NCBI GenBank assembly: GCA_947179155.2
Contig: OX359275.1
Location: 38,870,808 to 38,934,807, forward strand
Origin: Hedera helix
Lineage: Eukaryota > Streptophyta > Magnoliopsida > Apiales > Araliaceae
Reading direction: 5' to 3'
Length of the DNA: 64,000 bases
The notes under the pieces were generated by a model. That model searched no databases. It was not told where the DNA came from and saw only the letters and a program-made list of their open reading frames with translations. Below are positions 47,912 through 61,000 of the stretch, one piece after another. How positions within the stretch are numbered: position 1 is the stretch's first letter; each line of letters opens with the position of its first letter. A program made the translations under genes and the position numbers.

Positions 47912-48936
47912 GGGACGAATTTCCCCTTTGTTGTTTGCACTCCTGATTTATTTGATTGCGGAACTGTATGTTTCTAGTCTTAATACAAAGCGTGAATGAT
48001 TGATCGCTGAAGTGTCTTTTTTGTCTGAATACAGTCCTATAATGATGAAAACTAACTGGTTGATAGGATCGCCGTTTGTATCTCAACACATTCTGAATGT
48101 GTGTTGGCTTTCATGTGCCTACTGCTTATATTTTATTTTATTTTTGCTCCCGAAGCTGTTGAGTAGGCTCAAAAATTGAAGTTTTCCTTTCATTTAATTT
48201 CCTTGGAAATTGTCAGCCCGGTTATAATATTCTTAATTTCCTTATCACCACTGCTTATTTTATTGTGATTGTGAGTCGATTGTTTGCATATTGATTATTG
48301 AATTAGTTCCATATACTTCCTCCATTGTAGATTATTGTCAACTTTTAAAAGTCAATTTGAGTAATTTTTAATTAGTGAAAAAAATTACTAAAGTTTAAAC
48401 GTTGTTTATGACATTGTAAATATTATAAAGTTAAAATACCATAAAAATTAAAATACTAATTTTATATTGCAATTACTATACACATCGCGCGTTGCGCGTG
48501 ACCCGGTAACTACTATGCATTGTGGAGTTTCTTTCCCTTCCTAGTTTTAATTTTATCATGAGAGAATTGAATAATTACATGCTTGTAACCGTTTCATTTT
48601 CTAATGGTATACTTCTACTTTATATATATATATATATCATATATGTGTGTGTCTCAATCGAGATTTGGGAATTGGGAGGCTGAAGTCTAAAGCGAATACG
48701 GGCCGGGTTCCTGGGGAGCAAATATGTAATGATCACCTGCACCCGACCCATAAGAACCTTGCCTAATGCACTGAAAAGGAGGAAGGAGAGTGGCCGAGTG
48801 GGCTCTTTCGTTCCCGCCACAAACTAGGCGGTTAATTTACCCTTTTTTGTTAATTTGAAATCCATGGGCGTTGGCACCGTTGTGAGTAAAATCCAATTCT
48901 CTCCTCTCTCTCTCCAACTCTCTCTGTTTGTGTCTC
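47912..48936. other. Intergenic, RPN12 3' region to GEX3-like 5' UTR
   Basis: RPN12 3' UTR, AT-rich sequence, a (TA)n run at about 48620, a GC-rich CGCGCGTTGCGCG palindrome at about 48487, then a CT-rich leader (CTCCTCTCTCTCTCC near 48900). No exon recognised. Confidence 0.5.
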
Positions 48937-51900
48937 ATGTCTCTGCAGTGTGGATTTAATTCCTTTCTCATAATGCTAATTCTTTTGCTTGTTTCATCAG
49001 ATTCCAACTACCCTTCTTCATTGACAGGTACTTTTTGTAATGCACAATCGAAATTGAATTTTGTATTTACTCCTGAACAAAGGATTTTTCGTTTTCGATA
49101 TGGGTTTCAACTTTCAATTTATGTAGGGAATAAAACTGAACAGTAATGAACTTTGTTTGCTTAATATTTTAGGTTGTATGGGTTAATCTTCAAGAAAATA
49201 TTCATTCTGAACTTTGATTTTTTTTCAATACATAAATATAATGTTTTTCTTCCATTTACAAGGCATTTAGTAACCAATGCACATCATTATTCAAGGGAAA
49301 AATTCTCTTCACGTGTATCTAGAACACAACCTTTTTGCCTCTGAAAAGGCTGAAGCATTTAGCATTTTGCGAGAGATGTCACATTGACTTTTGGAAATTC
49401 AATCAACCATTTCAATTCTATTACTTTGCAAATAAAGATATGCATTGTAGTTTTAATATTCCTCCCCCCTTTTTCTATTTCCAGCTCAAGAGTCTGTTAT
49501 AAAAGCTGCTGATAGGCTCTCCAGTCCTTTGATTAATGATGATGGGAGGGTGTATATATGTTCGGAGAAGAACTTGCTTGCTTTTGAAAGCAATGGTACC
49601 ATTGCTTGGAAATTGCCTCTCGGTTACACATGTGATGTCAATATTGCTCCTGTTCATGGAGGTGTGAGAACGGTAAGGGGCTGATTTCATTTTTTCTGTT
49701 CAAATGTTCAAGTTACCAATAAAAGATTACCATCTTACTACTTGTGTAACAACACTCCTTGAACTGCTATGAGTCTATTGTCCAATGTTTTACGGAGTAA
49801 TATATTATAGTGATGTTAGACATGATATTTTCTAAATCAATACCCGATATAAACAAACTTACCCAACATTCCTATAAGTTTGTGTTTCTGTCACTTATCA
49901 AAAAATTATTTAAAAAATTTGTGTGCTTTCTTCAAAAGCTGTAGAAATCATTATTAAGCTAGCTTCTGTATATTATTAAAAAATCATTGGTTAATGTACC
50001 CATTACTCAAAATGGTTAAATTTTAGGTTAAAAAATAGATTTGAGGTATGTTTGCTATTGATCTTTAACTTTATGCCTAAACATTTAAAAGTGATAATTG
50101 TGGCATTCATCAATCAAAGTGACTGTATTCTGACTTGGTTGCTTCTGTTCCTTGGATATGTAAGAGTAAGTTAATATTCCCTACTTTTAAATCCCAAAAG
50201 ATATTATAATACATCAGAACTGAGGCTAGTTTCTTGCGATTGTAATTCTGGTATTTAAACTCTCAATGATTCATAATCAATATTTACATATACAATTATG
50301 CACATACATTTTTGGGTCAGAAAATAATAGGCGCTGTAACTATCTATCAAATTAGTTACAGTCAAGTATATATCAATCAAATTTGAGTGATAATAAATTG
50401 ATTAATTAAATTGGGCCTGACAAGGACGTCAAGAATTTAAGTGAGGAAGATTGTAATACCCAAGTCTCACATTGAAACATGTGAGTTTGATTAATGTGGG
50501 TATAAGGCTCAACTCTACTACCAATAGTACCAATAGTCATGACTTTTTGAGTAGACTTGTGGTGGGCCAAGTTTATGTCCAGTGGATTGAGCTTTATTCT
50601 GGATTCAGATTTGGATTTGGGCTGAGTCGTTTCATGCTTATCTACAACACGCGTAGCTCTTCTTGTATAAAATGCATTTACCAGTTCCACAAGCATTAAA
50701 TTTATAGACCATTATCATGTTGCCTTTGGTGGACTATCTTCTTTCTCATCTTGTAGCCAGTCATGTAATGATTAAATGTGGGGTGTGCTGACATGAAATA
50801 TGATGAAGATGCACCTCTACACCAAAAGAAGCATTTTCTTGTTTTGGATAGCTTAATTTAATATAGTGTGTTTTAATTTGAGCTGTTTTCTTTCACGACA
50901 GCTCAACATTTAGCAAGAATCTTTAAGGTGTACAGTATATCTCTCCACTTGAATTTTGGCATTCTATGTGATTTCATCCTAGTTGCTAGAAATATAGAAT
51001 AACTTTATAAGTTGGAAGGAAACCTTTTCTGGTTATTGACTGCCATTTCGTTTAGTTGCAGCTTTATTTGGTTGCAGAAAACAGAGTACTGAAAGTCAAT
51101 TTTCTGAAGATCGGAACTTCTGAATCTGCTGTGGAAGTATTCTTTGATCCAGAACCAGGTGAAATTATTGGACTCTCAGTAAGCACATCAATCTCATGTG
51201 TAATCATCAATGTCAAGAACAGGGCGCTCTTCGCATTCAGGTTGCATGGACGCCCACTTTGGAGTGCTGGCCCTGTGATTTATCAACATGGATACCGTCA
51301 AGGCTGTAGGAAAAATACGTCAGACTGTTATTTTACTTCAGTCCCTGTGATTGATCAATGTGAAGCAAGCATATATGTAAGCTCTGTTTAGCCTAATTAC
51401 ACTCTTTTCTTGTCCTTTCTTTGGACTATAAGCATTTAGATTTGACTGGAATATGTTTATTGTGATTCTCAAAAGTTATGATGAATGATTACTCTGTGGT
51501 GAAGTGATGTCTTTCGCAGATAATTTGGCAATATCTCATCTATCTGAAATAGATGCCGTCTTTTATTGCACAGATTAAGATCTCCTTTTTAAGTCGGTTC
51601 CTTTAAATATTTGTCATTAGAATTTCTTGATATTAGATATTTTTGAGATTTCCTTACAAAGGAGCTTAGAAAAGTGAAGGAACCGACAGGACTTGTGGTT
51701 TCTGCACTTGCAGGTTTCAAATAATGAAGGAGAACTCTATTCACTGTCTGTCCGAAGCCCTCATTTCAAGTGGATCCAGGATTTGAGTTCATTAGACAAG
51801 AGATTTACTGTTACTCCTGGAAACAATGGCCTGCTGTATGTTACTGTCTGCTGTATGGCTTATATTTAGCACAATTTTTTTTTATTAAGAATTGGATGCT

Positions 51901-53696
51901 TATATAATTTTTTGTATCTGAAAAATATGGAATGTTTTGGTGGTCATACTGTCAACTATATTATAAGTTGAACACTTAAAACTAAATATCTAAGCATGTT
52001 TTCTAAAAATCAAACTACTTTTGCAGACCACGTGCCGAATATTAGAACATGAACATAGTCACTTAAGTCAATATTTTTCCTGATTTCAACTACTATATAT
52101 TTGACTGTAAAGTATTTCTTAACATATGTAAACTACCTCCGCACTGTCAAAATCTAGACTTTGGATGGGTAGTTCTATGTCCCAGTCTCCTATATTACTG
52201 GGAGATTATAGGAAGAAATGAGGTTTGTCAATCAGGAATTCCTGTGGTCCTGTTGCTAATTTTAGCAAGATTGCGATGGAGAATATTCTTACCCTTTTGC
52301 AGGAAGTTCTTAAATCATACAGTTATCCTTTCATATGAAGCTCCTCTGGAATTTGAGCTTATTGTTCCAATTTCCTCATTAGTGCAGGTATTGGCAGTCC
52401 ACTTCCATGCCGCAGCACACATAATGTTCTCATAACTGTACTAGTGACTACCTCTGCCATGCATTTGTTCTAATTTTATAATTTGGTATCAGGCTATAAG
52501 CTTGCATCCAGCTGCTCCCAGACTATGCCCAAGCGTGTGAGCATCTACACAGGTAAATAGCTACATTGTGATTTTATACAGAATCTGTTGGTCGGTTTAA
52601 ACTTCCAGTTCTGCTACTCATTTCAGGTAATGAAAGGGCAATTTTGTTGTTCCTGTTTTTCGAATCTGTAATTTTGATCGTTCTGGCAGCTCTTGTTCGA
52701 TTTTGTTGTATTTTTTGGAGGAAAAAGAAGCTTCAAGATCAAGACCTCGGGAAATTCCTAGAAAAAGGAGTAAGCTCAAAATCCTTTCTGTTTAATATTT
52801 TACAGAAGAGAGAAGAACGATAAGATAATTGAATGGTGAACTGACATTGATCAAGTGGTGAATTAAACAAGGAGGACATTTTTAGAAAATGACTGGAACT
52901 TGTACGAATTCATTTCGTGTATTATGAAAAGAACATTGGGAATAGCAGAATAATCTAGAGCAATAAGTTGAAGCGGTGCTTAAAACCCAGCTTCTTTAAT
53001 AAAGTTAAAACTAACCAAAAGAAGCATAAATTTTCTTTACGGCAATCACATTCCTTGGTCTGTTTGATTAGCCTTCTCGTGTTATTTTTCTAGCATTCTC
53101 TACGGCTCCAAAAGAAAGCATTTGACAGGACAATAACAGAGCTTGAGCAAAAAGCTGCAGAGGAAACATTGGGCAATGAAGTGCTCGAGAATATGGGGGA
53201 TATGGTAAGAGAAAGAGAGAGCATAGAGAGGAAACTCTCAACGACCTATAGTCTGGGAAGGGATAGACCTGGCTTGCAACCAAAATCCATACTTCCTTTA
53301 TATGATGGGAAAACAAGGAGCTTCTCTTTTCAAGGTGCAAAGAAAGGGAGTGTTGCTATCTTTCACACACTCAGCGATACATCTTCTGAAGATAGCAGCA
53401 ACAACAAAGAGGTTGACAAGAGTTTTAATAAAGATAAAGATTTGGCATTTAAGGGAAAGGCAGCTATTGAGGTAGGAAGTTCTAGTGATGATGAGAGTTA
53501 TGAAACTGACTATCAGAGTAGTACTTCAGAGTCAGCCTCAGGATCAAAAGGATTTATAAACCCTTTATTTATGGATCATGTAACCACCAGTGAACCAGAG
53601 ATTACAAAGATTCGCGATGATGGAGAGGCAATGGAAATTGTGCAGAATTCTGGTAGTAGGAACATAAGGAGGAGAACCTTATCTTCGACTAATTAG
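48937..53696 (+). CDS. GEX3: GAMETE EXPRESSED 3 (GEX3)-like membrane protein, apparently internally shortened
   Basis: Proposed exons: 48937-49027, 49485-49672, 51062-51376, 51714-51835, 52303-52387, 52501-52552, 52627-52769, 53094-53696; this model stays in frame for 532 residues. An N-terminal hydrophobic signal (FLIMLILLLVSS) leads to PQQ-like repeats (DDGRVYICSEKNLLAFESNG; NEGELYSLSVRSPHFKWIQDL; TPGNNG), then CSQTMPKRVSIYTGNERAI, a membrane helix (FFESVILIVLAALVRFCCIFW) and a charged C-terminus with EREGI-type coiled coil and Ser/Asp/Glu-rich tail. GEX3 is a plasma-membrane protein of gametes needed for pollen-tube guidance and embryo development. Between TPGNNG and the CSQ segment the expected further propeller repeats are missing from the DNA; the 85-base exon 5 is a weak guess with no resemblance. 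ATG 48937 is preferred over the TTG-led extension. Gene identity is firm, the middle structure is not. Confidence 0.75.
50420..50649 (+). mobile_element. TRIM remnant (purine tract plus one LTR) in GEX3-like intron 2
   Basis: AATTTAAGTGAGGAAGA followed by TGTAATACCCAAGTCTCACATTG and ending CTACAACA parallels the 3' half of the TRIM at 41132-41705 (ATTTAAGTGGGGAGAG, TGTAGTACTCCAGTCCCATG). GTGGTGGGCC and GAGCTTTATT also recur in order. The left half of the element is absent. Confidence 0.55.
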
Positions 53697-56600
53697 AAGT
53701 TGATATGGTGATTGCATTATGTGTAGTTTTTGTTGATGTTGATGATACTACTTGTGGTTGTTGAGACTAATTGGTTTTTGGTATCTAGATTGTTTGTTAA
53801 TACAATTATGAGCCTTTTTATCAGTTTTTAACTTTTATGCGAACTTCCTGAACTCTCTCGTTAGAAATTGCATGGCTATGTAGTATGAGACTGCCCTCGC
53901 TCTAGCTGCCTCTGTTATGAGTGCGAACTGCCTATTGGATGCCCTGTGAAACTCATCTGATTTAGGGAGCTATGCGGTCCATTAACGTTGCAAGCCTTCT
54001 AGTCGAATTAGCAAGCAAGCCTAGCACTAGCAGAGTCCCCTCTAGCAGCAGCACTATTAGTCCGTCCGTCCGTCCGTCATTCGCAAGGAAGTTTATTTAT
54101 TAATAGTACTAGATTTGATTATTGGATTTATTTCTACTCAAAATCTTACAAGAAGTATTTATTTTGCACCACCGTTCTAAATAAATAATTATGGATTAAT
54201 TATGTCCTTATCTTATTTATATAAATAATATAGTAGTATAAAATATGAAAACAATATAGAAATATTAAAAATACCCCACAAATAACCGGACTCGACTTGT
54301 GTAGTCGGGTCACTATCTACATTACATTAATTATTACATTACATAATATAAAATTACAAGAAAACATAAATTAAAATTAATTGAATGACCATCCTACTTA
54401 ACTCGTCAACTAAAATGAATTAACTCGTTCTAACTGATGAGTTAATTATATTATTATATTTAATATAAAATAATAATTACAATTAATTTCACTTGAGTTA
54501 TGGATGAAGAATAAAAAAAAATCTTCTTAAAATATTAAAAGTTATATATAATTTTATTTAAATAAACGTAATTAATTTCTCTCAAATTGTGGACATAGAA
54601 ATCTGAAAAATTTCTTCTTAATAATTAATTTTTAATCACATTATATTAAAAGTAATTAAATCCCTTTCAGTTGCAATAGAATATGTTAAACCAAATTATT
54701 AATATTATACATGTATTATGTCAGTGAAAAATAATAAATATATCAATAAAAAACTATTAAATATTTATGAAAAATATTATATAAATTAACCAATGCCTCG
54801 CACGAATTATCAAACTTGTATAAATAAAGTTCTACTATATTTTTTGTCATTTGAGTGTTGTTATATATGATTATATACTTATGTCTATATTAAATACTAA
54901 ATATGTACAAACATGAAAATATTATGTGCATACATTGAAATATTAATGTTATATTTGAATTGAAAAAATAAAATGCAGAAGAGAATAAAATTTAAAAATA
55001 TAGTGTATTTGAAGATCATTTCGATGGATAATTTTCATTCCATTTTGGAGGTCATAGAGTAAAATTTATTATAATAGAGTGGATATATGTTATAATTTTA
55101 TCATTCTATCATACCACTAGCTAAATATAAATTTAAGATACTTAAAAATCATTTTATTTCTTCTTCCGCTCCATTCATTCAATCAAAATACCGCTATTCC
55201 ATATAATCGCTTATAGTTTCACGTTAATCGTAATCTAAATTCTACATAAATTTATTTGATATATAAATAATTTTTCTTTGTACTTTTTTCATTTGATTTT
55301 TTTTATGGCTGGCAGTGTAAAATAACAGTGTATTTTTAAATTATATCTACAGCTCAATAAGTTTTAAACAAAAAATATTCTTATAAGTTGTAGAATTTGA
55401 ATGGAGGGAGTAGGGTTGTCAACGGGGCGGGTCGTGACCTGGACCCGATCCGTTTATTCGGATTTGGATCCAGTTTTGAAACTCGATTACCCGATTGACC
55501 CGATTACCTGATAACTAAATAGATCGGATTTGGATTGATATAAATCCGACCCGATAATACTCCGATCCGTTAACATATGATATATATATATATACATTCT
55601 AAAATATGATATATATACATTTTTAATAGATTTTAATACATATATATACATTTTAATATATTTTAATACATTTTAATACTATGATATATATATATTTTAA
55701 TACTAAGTTTAATCGGATAGGATTATCGGATCGGGTTATCCGAGTATTATCGGATTCGGGTTCGATCTTTAATATTTAAGATCCGTCGAGTTATCGAGTC
55801 TGTTCCGAATCTGATAATTTCTTATCGATTCGAATTCGAATTCGAATTCGACTCGTTGACAGCCCTACGAGGGAGCATGAGATTTGGATGTTTTTGAAAA
55901 AATCTACTTATTATTCTACTTTGAAATGTTTTAGTCAGATTCTAATTTGGGTACGTGGAGCCCTATCTTGTACGGAAGCTATTTATATAAGGATAAGTTG
56001 GCTGCTACTATTGTTGGGACAATAACCTAATCATTTGTGAGATCGTACGATCAGATTATTAATCCAGAAATTGATCTTCCCCAATTTCGTTCTCAGTTAG
56101 TCAGTTCTATCCACTGCTAACTCATCGCTTTCCTCTCTCTTATTTGGATTACGTAGACCAGAGAAATTTTCAAGAAGAGGTAAAACCCTAATTCATTCTT
56201 GTGCAAAATTGTTTGATTTTTTTTTTTTTTGCACCGTTATGTAATGATAATGAACGTTGAACGATTACTATTATTTTCCACTTGGGTCTCGTTGTTTTGC
56301 TCAACTTAGCCGAGTTAGCTCGGTTCCTGTTCCTCTTGTTTAGAATTTTCTGTTAGATTCCAATATAATTTTAGCTTCCACTTCTTATTGATTTCTAGTG
56401 GTCAATTATCAACAAGTAATGTGCCGACTTGATCGTGGCTGAATGTTGATAGCATAAATATGTGGGTGTTTAATTATAAACCCTAATTATGCTTTGAATT
56501 TAATGTGTTAATAATGTGCTGATTATTATCTTCCACCTGACATTGGAATTTCATGCGTCTAATTGCAATTTTACCTATTTATCTATTGCTGAAGTTGTAG

Positions 56601-58037
56601 TCAATTGATGGCATTTTGGATGGACTAATCTATTGATCAACACAAAACTTCAACTGTAAGCTGCTTCCTGTTTTATTAGTGGTTATTGGTTAATTGTTTA
56701 AGCTTGTGGGTTTTAAGTGTTATATCACCAGCTTCGGAATCTCACATGTTCTTTATTATTTACTCAATTATTGCCTGAATAATCTGGTTTTTCCCTCTCA
56801 CTTTCTGTTGGATCTGCATCTTTTAGCTTGTGTACACACAAAAACATATACTTTATGTGCTTCCTTTGAACTGTTGGCTCAGATTTATTCTTCATCCATG
56901 ACTGTGTCTTGTCTCTGCTTCATGCGCTAGAAAATGTTGAATGCATAGAGTAGTTCAGGCTAATTTCTTTTGTAGTGCTTGTTTGTATGTCAATCAAGCT
57001 TTACTTTTGTCCAAAACCATGTATCACTGTATATTGGTGCTATGCCTATGAGCTCCATTTTGTAAAGCACTTGTAAGATTCTTCTTGTGCTCTCTTTACA
57101 CGTTCTTTACTGTATGGAACAAAGAACTGATGCTTGTTCTAGAAAAAGGTGGTGTTCCATGGAAATTTCTCATTAAAAGTTATATTTTTATGAATAAAAA
57201 AAAAATAATCAAAGTATCACTTCTTAGATTTTTGGCACCTATGCTACACTTTTCTGATACTTGGAAATGTGAATGAGGTTCAGTTTGAGTTCTTTTGACG
57301 TGGAAAATGAAGACTATTGATAGTTTGATATTTAAAGAAATTTGATCACAGTTTCATAGGTATATAACTCTCTAAAAAAGTTTTATGACATTTTAAAATC
57401 AGTAAGAAATGTAATAGTTTTTACAAAGGTATGCAAGGAGGACGATTCATACATTTGCCCACATATTAAGTAATATGGATATGCTCTAATGAATACAAAA
57501 TTATGTGGCGTCCTTGTTGTGCCTTCTTTGTGTTATTTGCAATTGTTGGTTAAAATGATTCAAAAGTAACAAATTTGATTTTAGAAACTTCAAGTACTAT
57601 AGTCACTTATCAAAAGCAATTTATCATTCATAAATTGTTTCTCTAATAATCTGTGATACTCAACAACTATTAATGATTACAACTTAGAGTGTTCTGTTTC
57701 TCAATTATTTTCATTTTTGGCAATTGAATGTTTGTTCCATGAGTTTTGCCTTAAAACTATCGCATAATACGCAACCTAAGGTAAAGGTTTTCTTCAAAAA
57801 TTAATTTTCATGGAGAATTATTTTTTCCAAGTAATCTCAAGGATTGCTTTTACTTAATACATTAAGGTGAAGTCAGTTAGAGATATCAAATATATAAGCT
57901 AGCACTGAAAGCTCTTTCAAGTATCTTATTAAATATACTTCAAGATATTCTGCATTCAATATTTATTTTTATTTCATGCAGAATAAAGCCACACTCTGAT
58001 TTGTGCATCAACAAAGGAAGCTCCTTTAGAATTGAAT
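53697..58037. other. Intergenic plus 5' UTR intron of the ZCCHC8-like gene
   Basis: GEX3-like 3' UTR to about 53850, AT-rich DNA with a CCGT tetranucleotide run at 54060-54079 and a hAT MITE at 55411. The ZCCHC8-like leader probably starts near 56050; a first non-coding exon ends AAGAAGAG/GTAAAACC at about 56179, and the second begins at 57982 after CATGCAG, giving a 1.8-kb intron in the 5' UTR. Open frames inside that intron (56694, 57085) show no family resemblance. Confidence 0.5.
55411..55867. mobile_element. hAT-family MITE, 457 bp
   Basis: Terminal repeats TAGGGTTGTCAACG / CGTTGACAGCCCTA (one mismatch) and 8-base flanks GGAGGGAG (55403-55410) and CGAGGGAG (55868-55875), 7 of 8 matching. 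The interior is rich in GGATTCGGGTT/CCGATCCG motifs around an AT-repeat core. Confidence 0.85.
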
Positions 58038-61000
58038 ATGGAAAGTGAGGATTTAATAAATCTTCCAGCTTCTAGTAATTCTGGTAATGAAAGTCAGAAT
58101 AATGACCTACCTAGTACTGATTGTGAGCTCAGTGTAGCTGATTCTTTACCCAATAATTCTGAAATTAAAGAAGACCACTTAAATGGGGATTTTCTGGGGA
58201 ACGAGGATGATGTTGGGAACAAATCTATCCCGTCTTTGCTAGTACCTGAAAGTGAGAAGGATTTGATTGACAATACAACTATTGTCCAAGTTACCGTTGA
58301 ATTAGCTGAAGCAGTTGAAATTCAAGAAAAAATGAATTGCTTCAGCTCTGTAGTACATACTGAGAATGGTTATGTAACAGTTCAAGATGGAAGTCTCCTA
58401 GGCAATCTTAAGAGGGATGGAAGTTCTATCAGCAGTCGGGAGAAAGATATCAGTTGTATCCTGTTTCTCATGTCCTTGTGTATCTTAAACTCTGTACTAA
58501 CAAGTCATTTGGATAAACTGTACTAGCTAGTTTCGCTTCTTAATCTTAGCTTGTAATTTTGTTTTTCACTATTTTCACTGATTCTGGCTTCACTTGAGTA
58601 AAATTATTAATGCTGCCTGTTTAGTACATTGTGATGTTATGCTTTCCATAATGTATTATACCAGCCATATCTGGCATCAAGAGACCTCGAGTGGCCATTG
58701 ATGAACAACCACCTTCAGTCCATGTCTTGTACAAGTCTTTGCCAAGGTATGAACAGTTCTCATCATTCATTTTCTAGAAAACAATCAAAAGAAGAGATAT
58801 TCTTCTTTCAGCGATAACTGTAACTATATTTTGGTCTTTCCTGAAAAGGGAATTTTTAAGATATGATTTCTCATTGGATAAATTCTGAAGTATATTAGCT
58901 ATAACTTTTCAGAGATAGTAAACGGAAGCTTGAGAAGCTATTACAGCAGTGGTCAGAATGGCATGCTCGACATTATCCTTCGTCTGTTGTGGGTGATTCA
59001 TCTCTTGAACTCAATATTGCGTGTTTCAAACTTTCAATCCTTATTTTCCTGTATCTCCCACGCCTTTTGAACAATCAGCATATTGTAATAATTGAAAGAA
59101 AGAAGAAACAGAATTAGCGGGATACTGGGAAGTGGAAACCATGTAATGGAATATATGTTTTCCTTGTTTTCTTCTGTTTGTTTGTTTTTTCGATAATTTT
59201 TTTGTGTTTGTGCAAAGAAATGTGATAAACGTTCTGAAGGCCAACATTAATTTTTCTCCTTGGCAGTTAAGTAGTCAGTTGTGGAGAATATATAGTGCAG
59301 GCTTATGGCTGTTAGCCTGTTAGTAAATTCTGAATTACGAGTCTCAATTGATTTCATATAATGGCTCTCTTATTAATTATCTTTCTTGGAAGCATAGATA
59401 TGTGTCTTGGAAGCATAGAAATAATTGTCTTGGCTGGATAGGAAAGGGTTATCCTTCAAGCATATTGGTTATTTAAGAGTAGTATGACTATACACTAGGT
59501 TTAGAGGAATGTTTAAGATGATCCAGAGTAGTATGACCAGAAGTTTATCATTTAACTTACACAATTTTTCATCCCACATCCTCTCGTAATACAACATGAA
59601 ATATAATGGCAATTCAACATGTGTATTAACAGCAGTTGAAGCTGTTAGTTTTTATGCGAGGATGGGTAGATTTTTCTTAATACTGTTGTAAACATTATAA
59701 GTGCAAAAAGCTCTCCATAAGTTCATCTTTCTTTCTGACTCATTTTAATACTTGCACGTGCATGTTCAGCTTATATAACTGAAGTTTATTCAGACTTTTC
59801 TGCACTGACATATACATAATTCACTCTGTTCAGGATTCAAATCAATTGTTAGAATCTGGTGAAGAGACGTACTTCCCTGCACTTCATGTTGGTGTGGAGA
59901 AGCCTTCTTCAGTGGTATTTTAACTTCCAGTATCTTTGTTTGCACTTTCACTTGTATGCTAAAAGCATTACCTTGAAGTCGCTTAAGACTAGCTTGGGAC
60001 TTTACGTTGCCTATTTCCATCAATTGATCTTCCCATTTAGTTAATACTATTTTATTTCATAAAGTATGAGGTGAGGGATTAACTTTTTGCCATTGTCATT
60101 AATACTCATAATTATAGAAGGATTCACTAGCTGGCTTCCTTAACTGTTGTAATGGAATTCTTTTATATATACATTCTTTTTGAAGAAATAATACTAAAAT
60201 CTTCCAACTTACATTAAAGCATATTTCATAAAGTACGAGTTGTGGGATTAACTTTTACCCATTATCATTAATATTCATAACTATAGAAGGATTTACTGGT
60301 TGGCTTCCTTAATTGTTCCAGTGAATTCTTACATATAAATGCTTTTCGAAGAAACAATTTTAGAAACTTACGTTAAAATGTGTGTTTTGTGCATGTAAAA
60401 AATATTAATTGAGTATAACTTATGGTAATTGGATGAAATTAATCCATCCACTTATGGTTATTCTTGGTTGTGGAGTCTCTGGAAATGATAATAATATTCA
60501 TATATCATATAATTTTCTGATACTAGTAGAACATAAAATGAAAATTGATTTAAGTGGAAATGGGAGTCTGAGAGGGCTTGGGTGGTAGAGGAGGTTCTGG
60601 TTTTGATTTTGGTGTGGTAGATATATTTTGAAGTTATGGTTTCGAGAGCTATTTTGCATAGCAGAGGGTGATAGCAGCATGCCTTTTTTATCATCGGAAG
60701 TTGGTGTGACATGGAATCCTTGTTCTTGGTGTGATTTTTAGTGGGGCTTGAGATCATTCCTTCCTTCCTTAATATGCTTATGGGATCAGTCTCAGGTAGG
60801 TGGTCTTGTTCATAAAGGTTGCTGCCCTTTCCTGAAGGCTATTTGGGGGGATGTGCTAGTATCATATCCTTGTAGGCAGTGCATCTTCACATAAATTGCC
60901 TCTAGAGGTAGTCATTTGGAAGATCAAAACTCCTGAAGTTATATACTTTTATATCAAGATGAACTTATATATTGTTGTTAGAAGTTTTAACTTAAGATAG

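Noticed and set aside
48481..48520. CGCGCGTTGCGCG palindrome considered as a Helitron 3' hairpin
   Set aside because: No CTRR terminus about ten bases after it and no matching 5' TC end, so unsupported.
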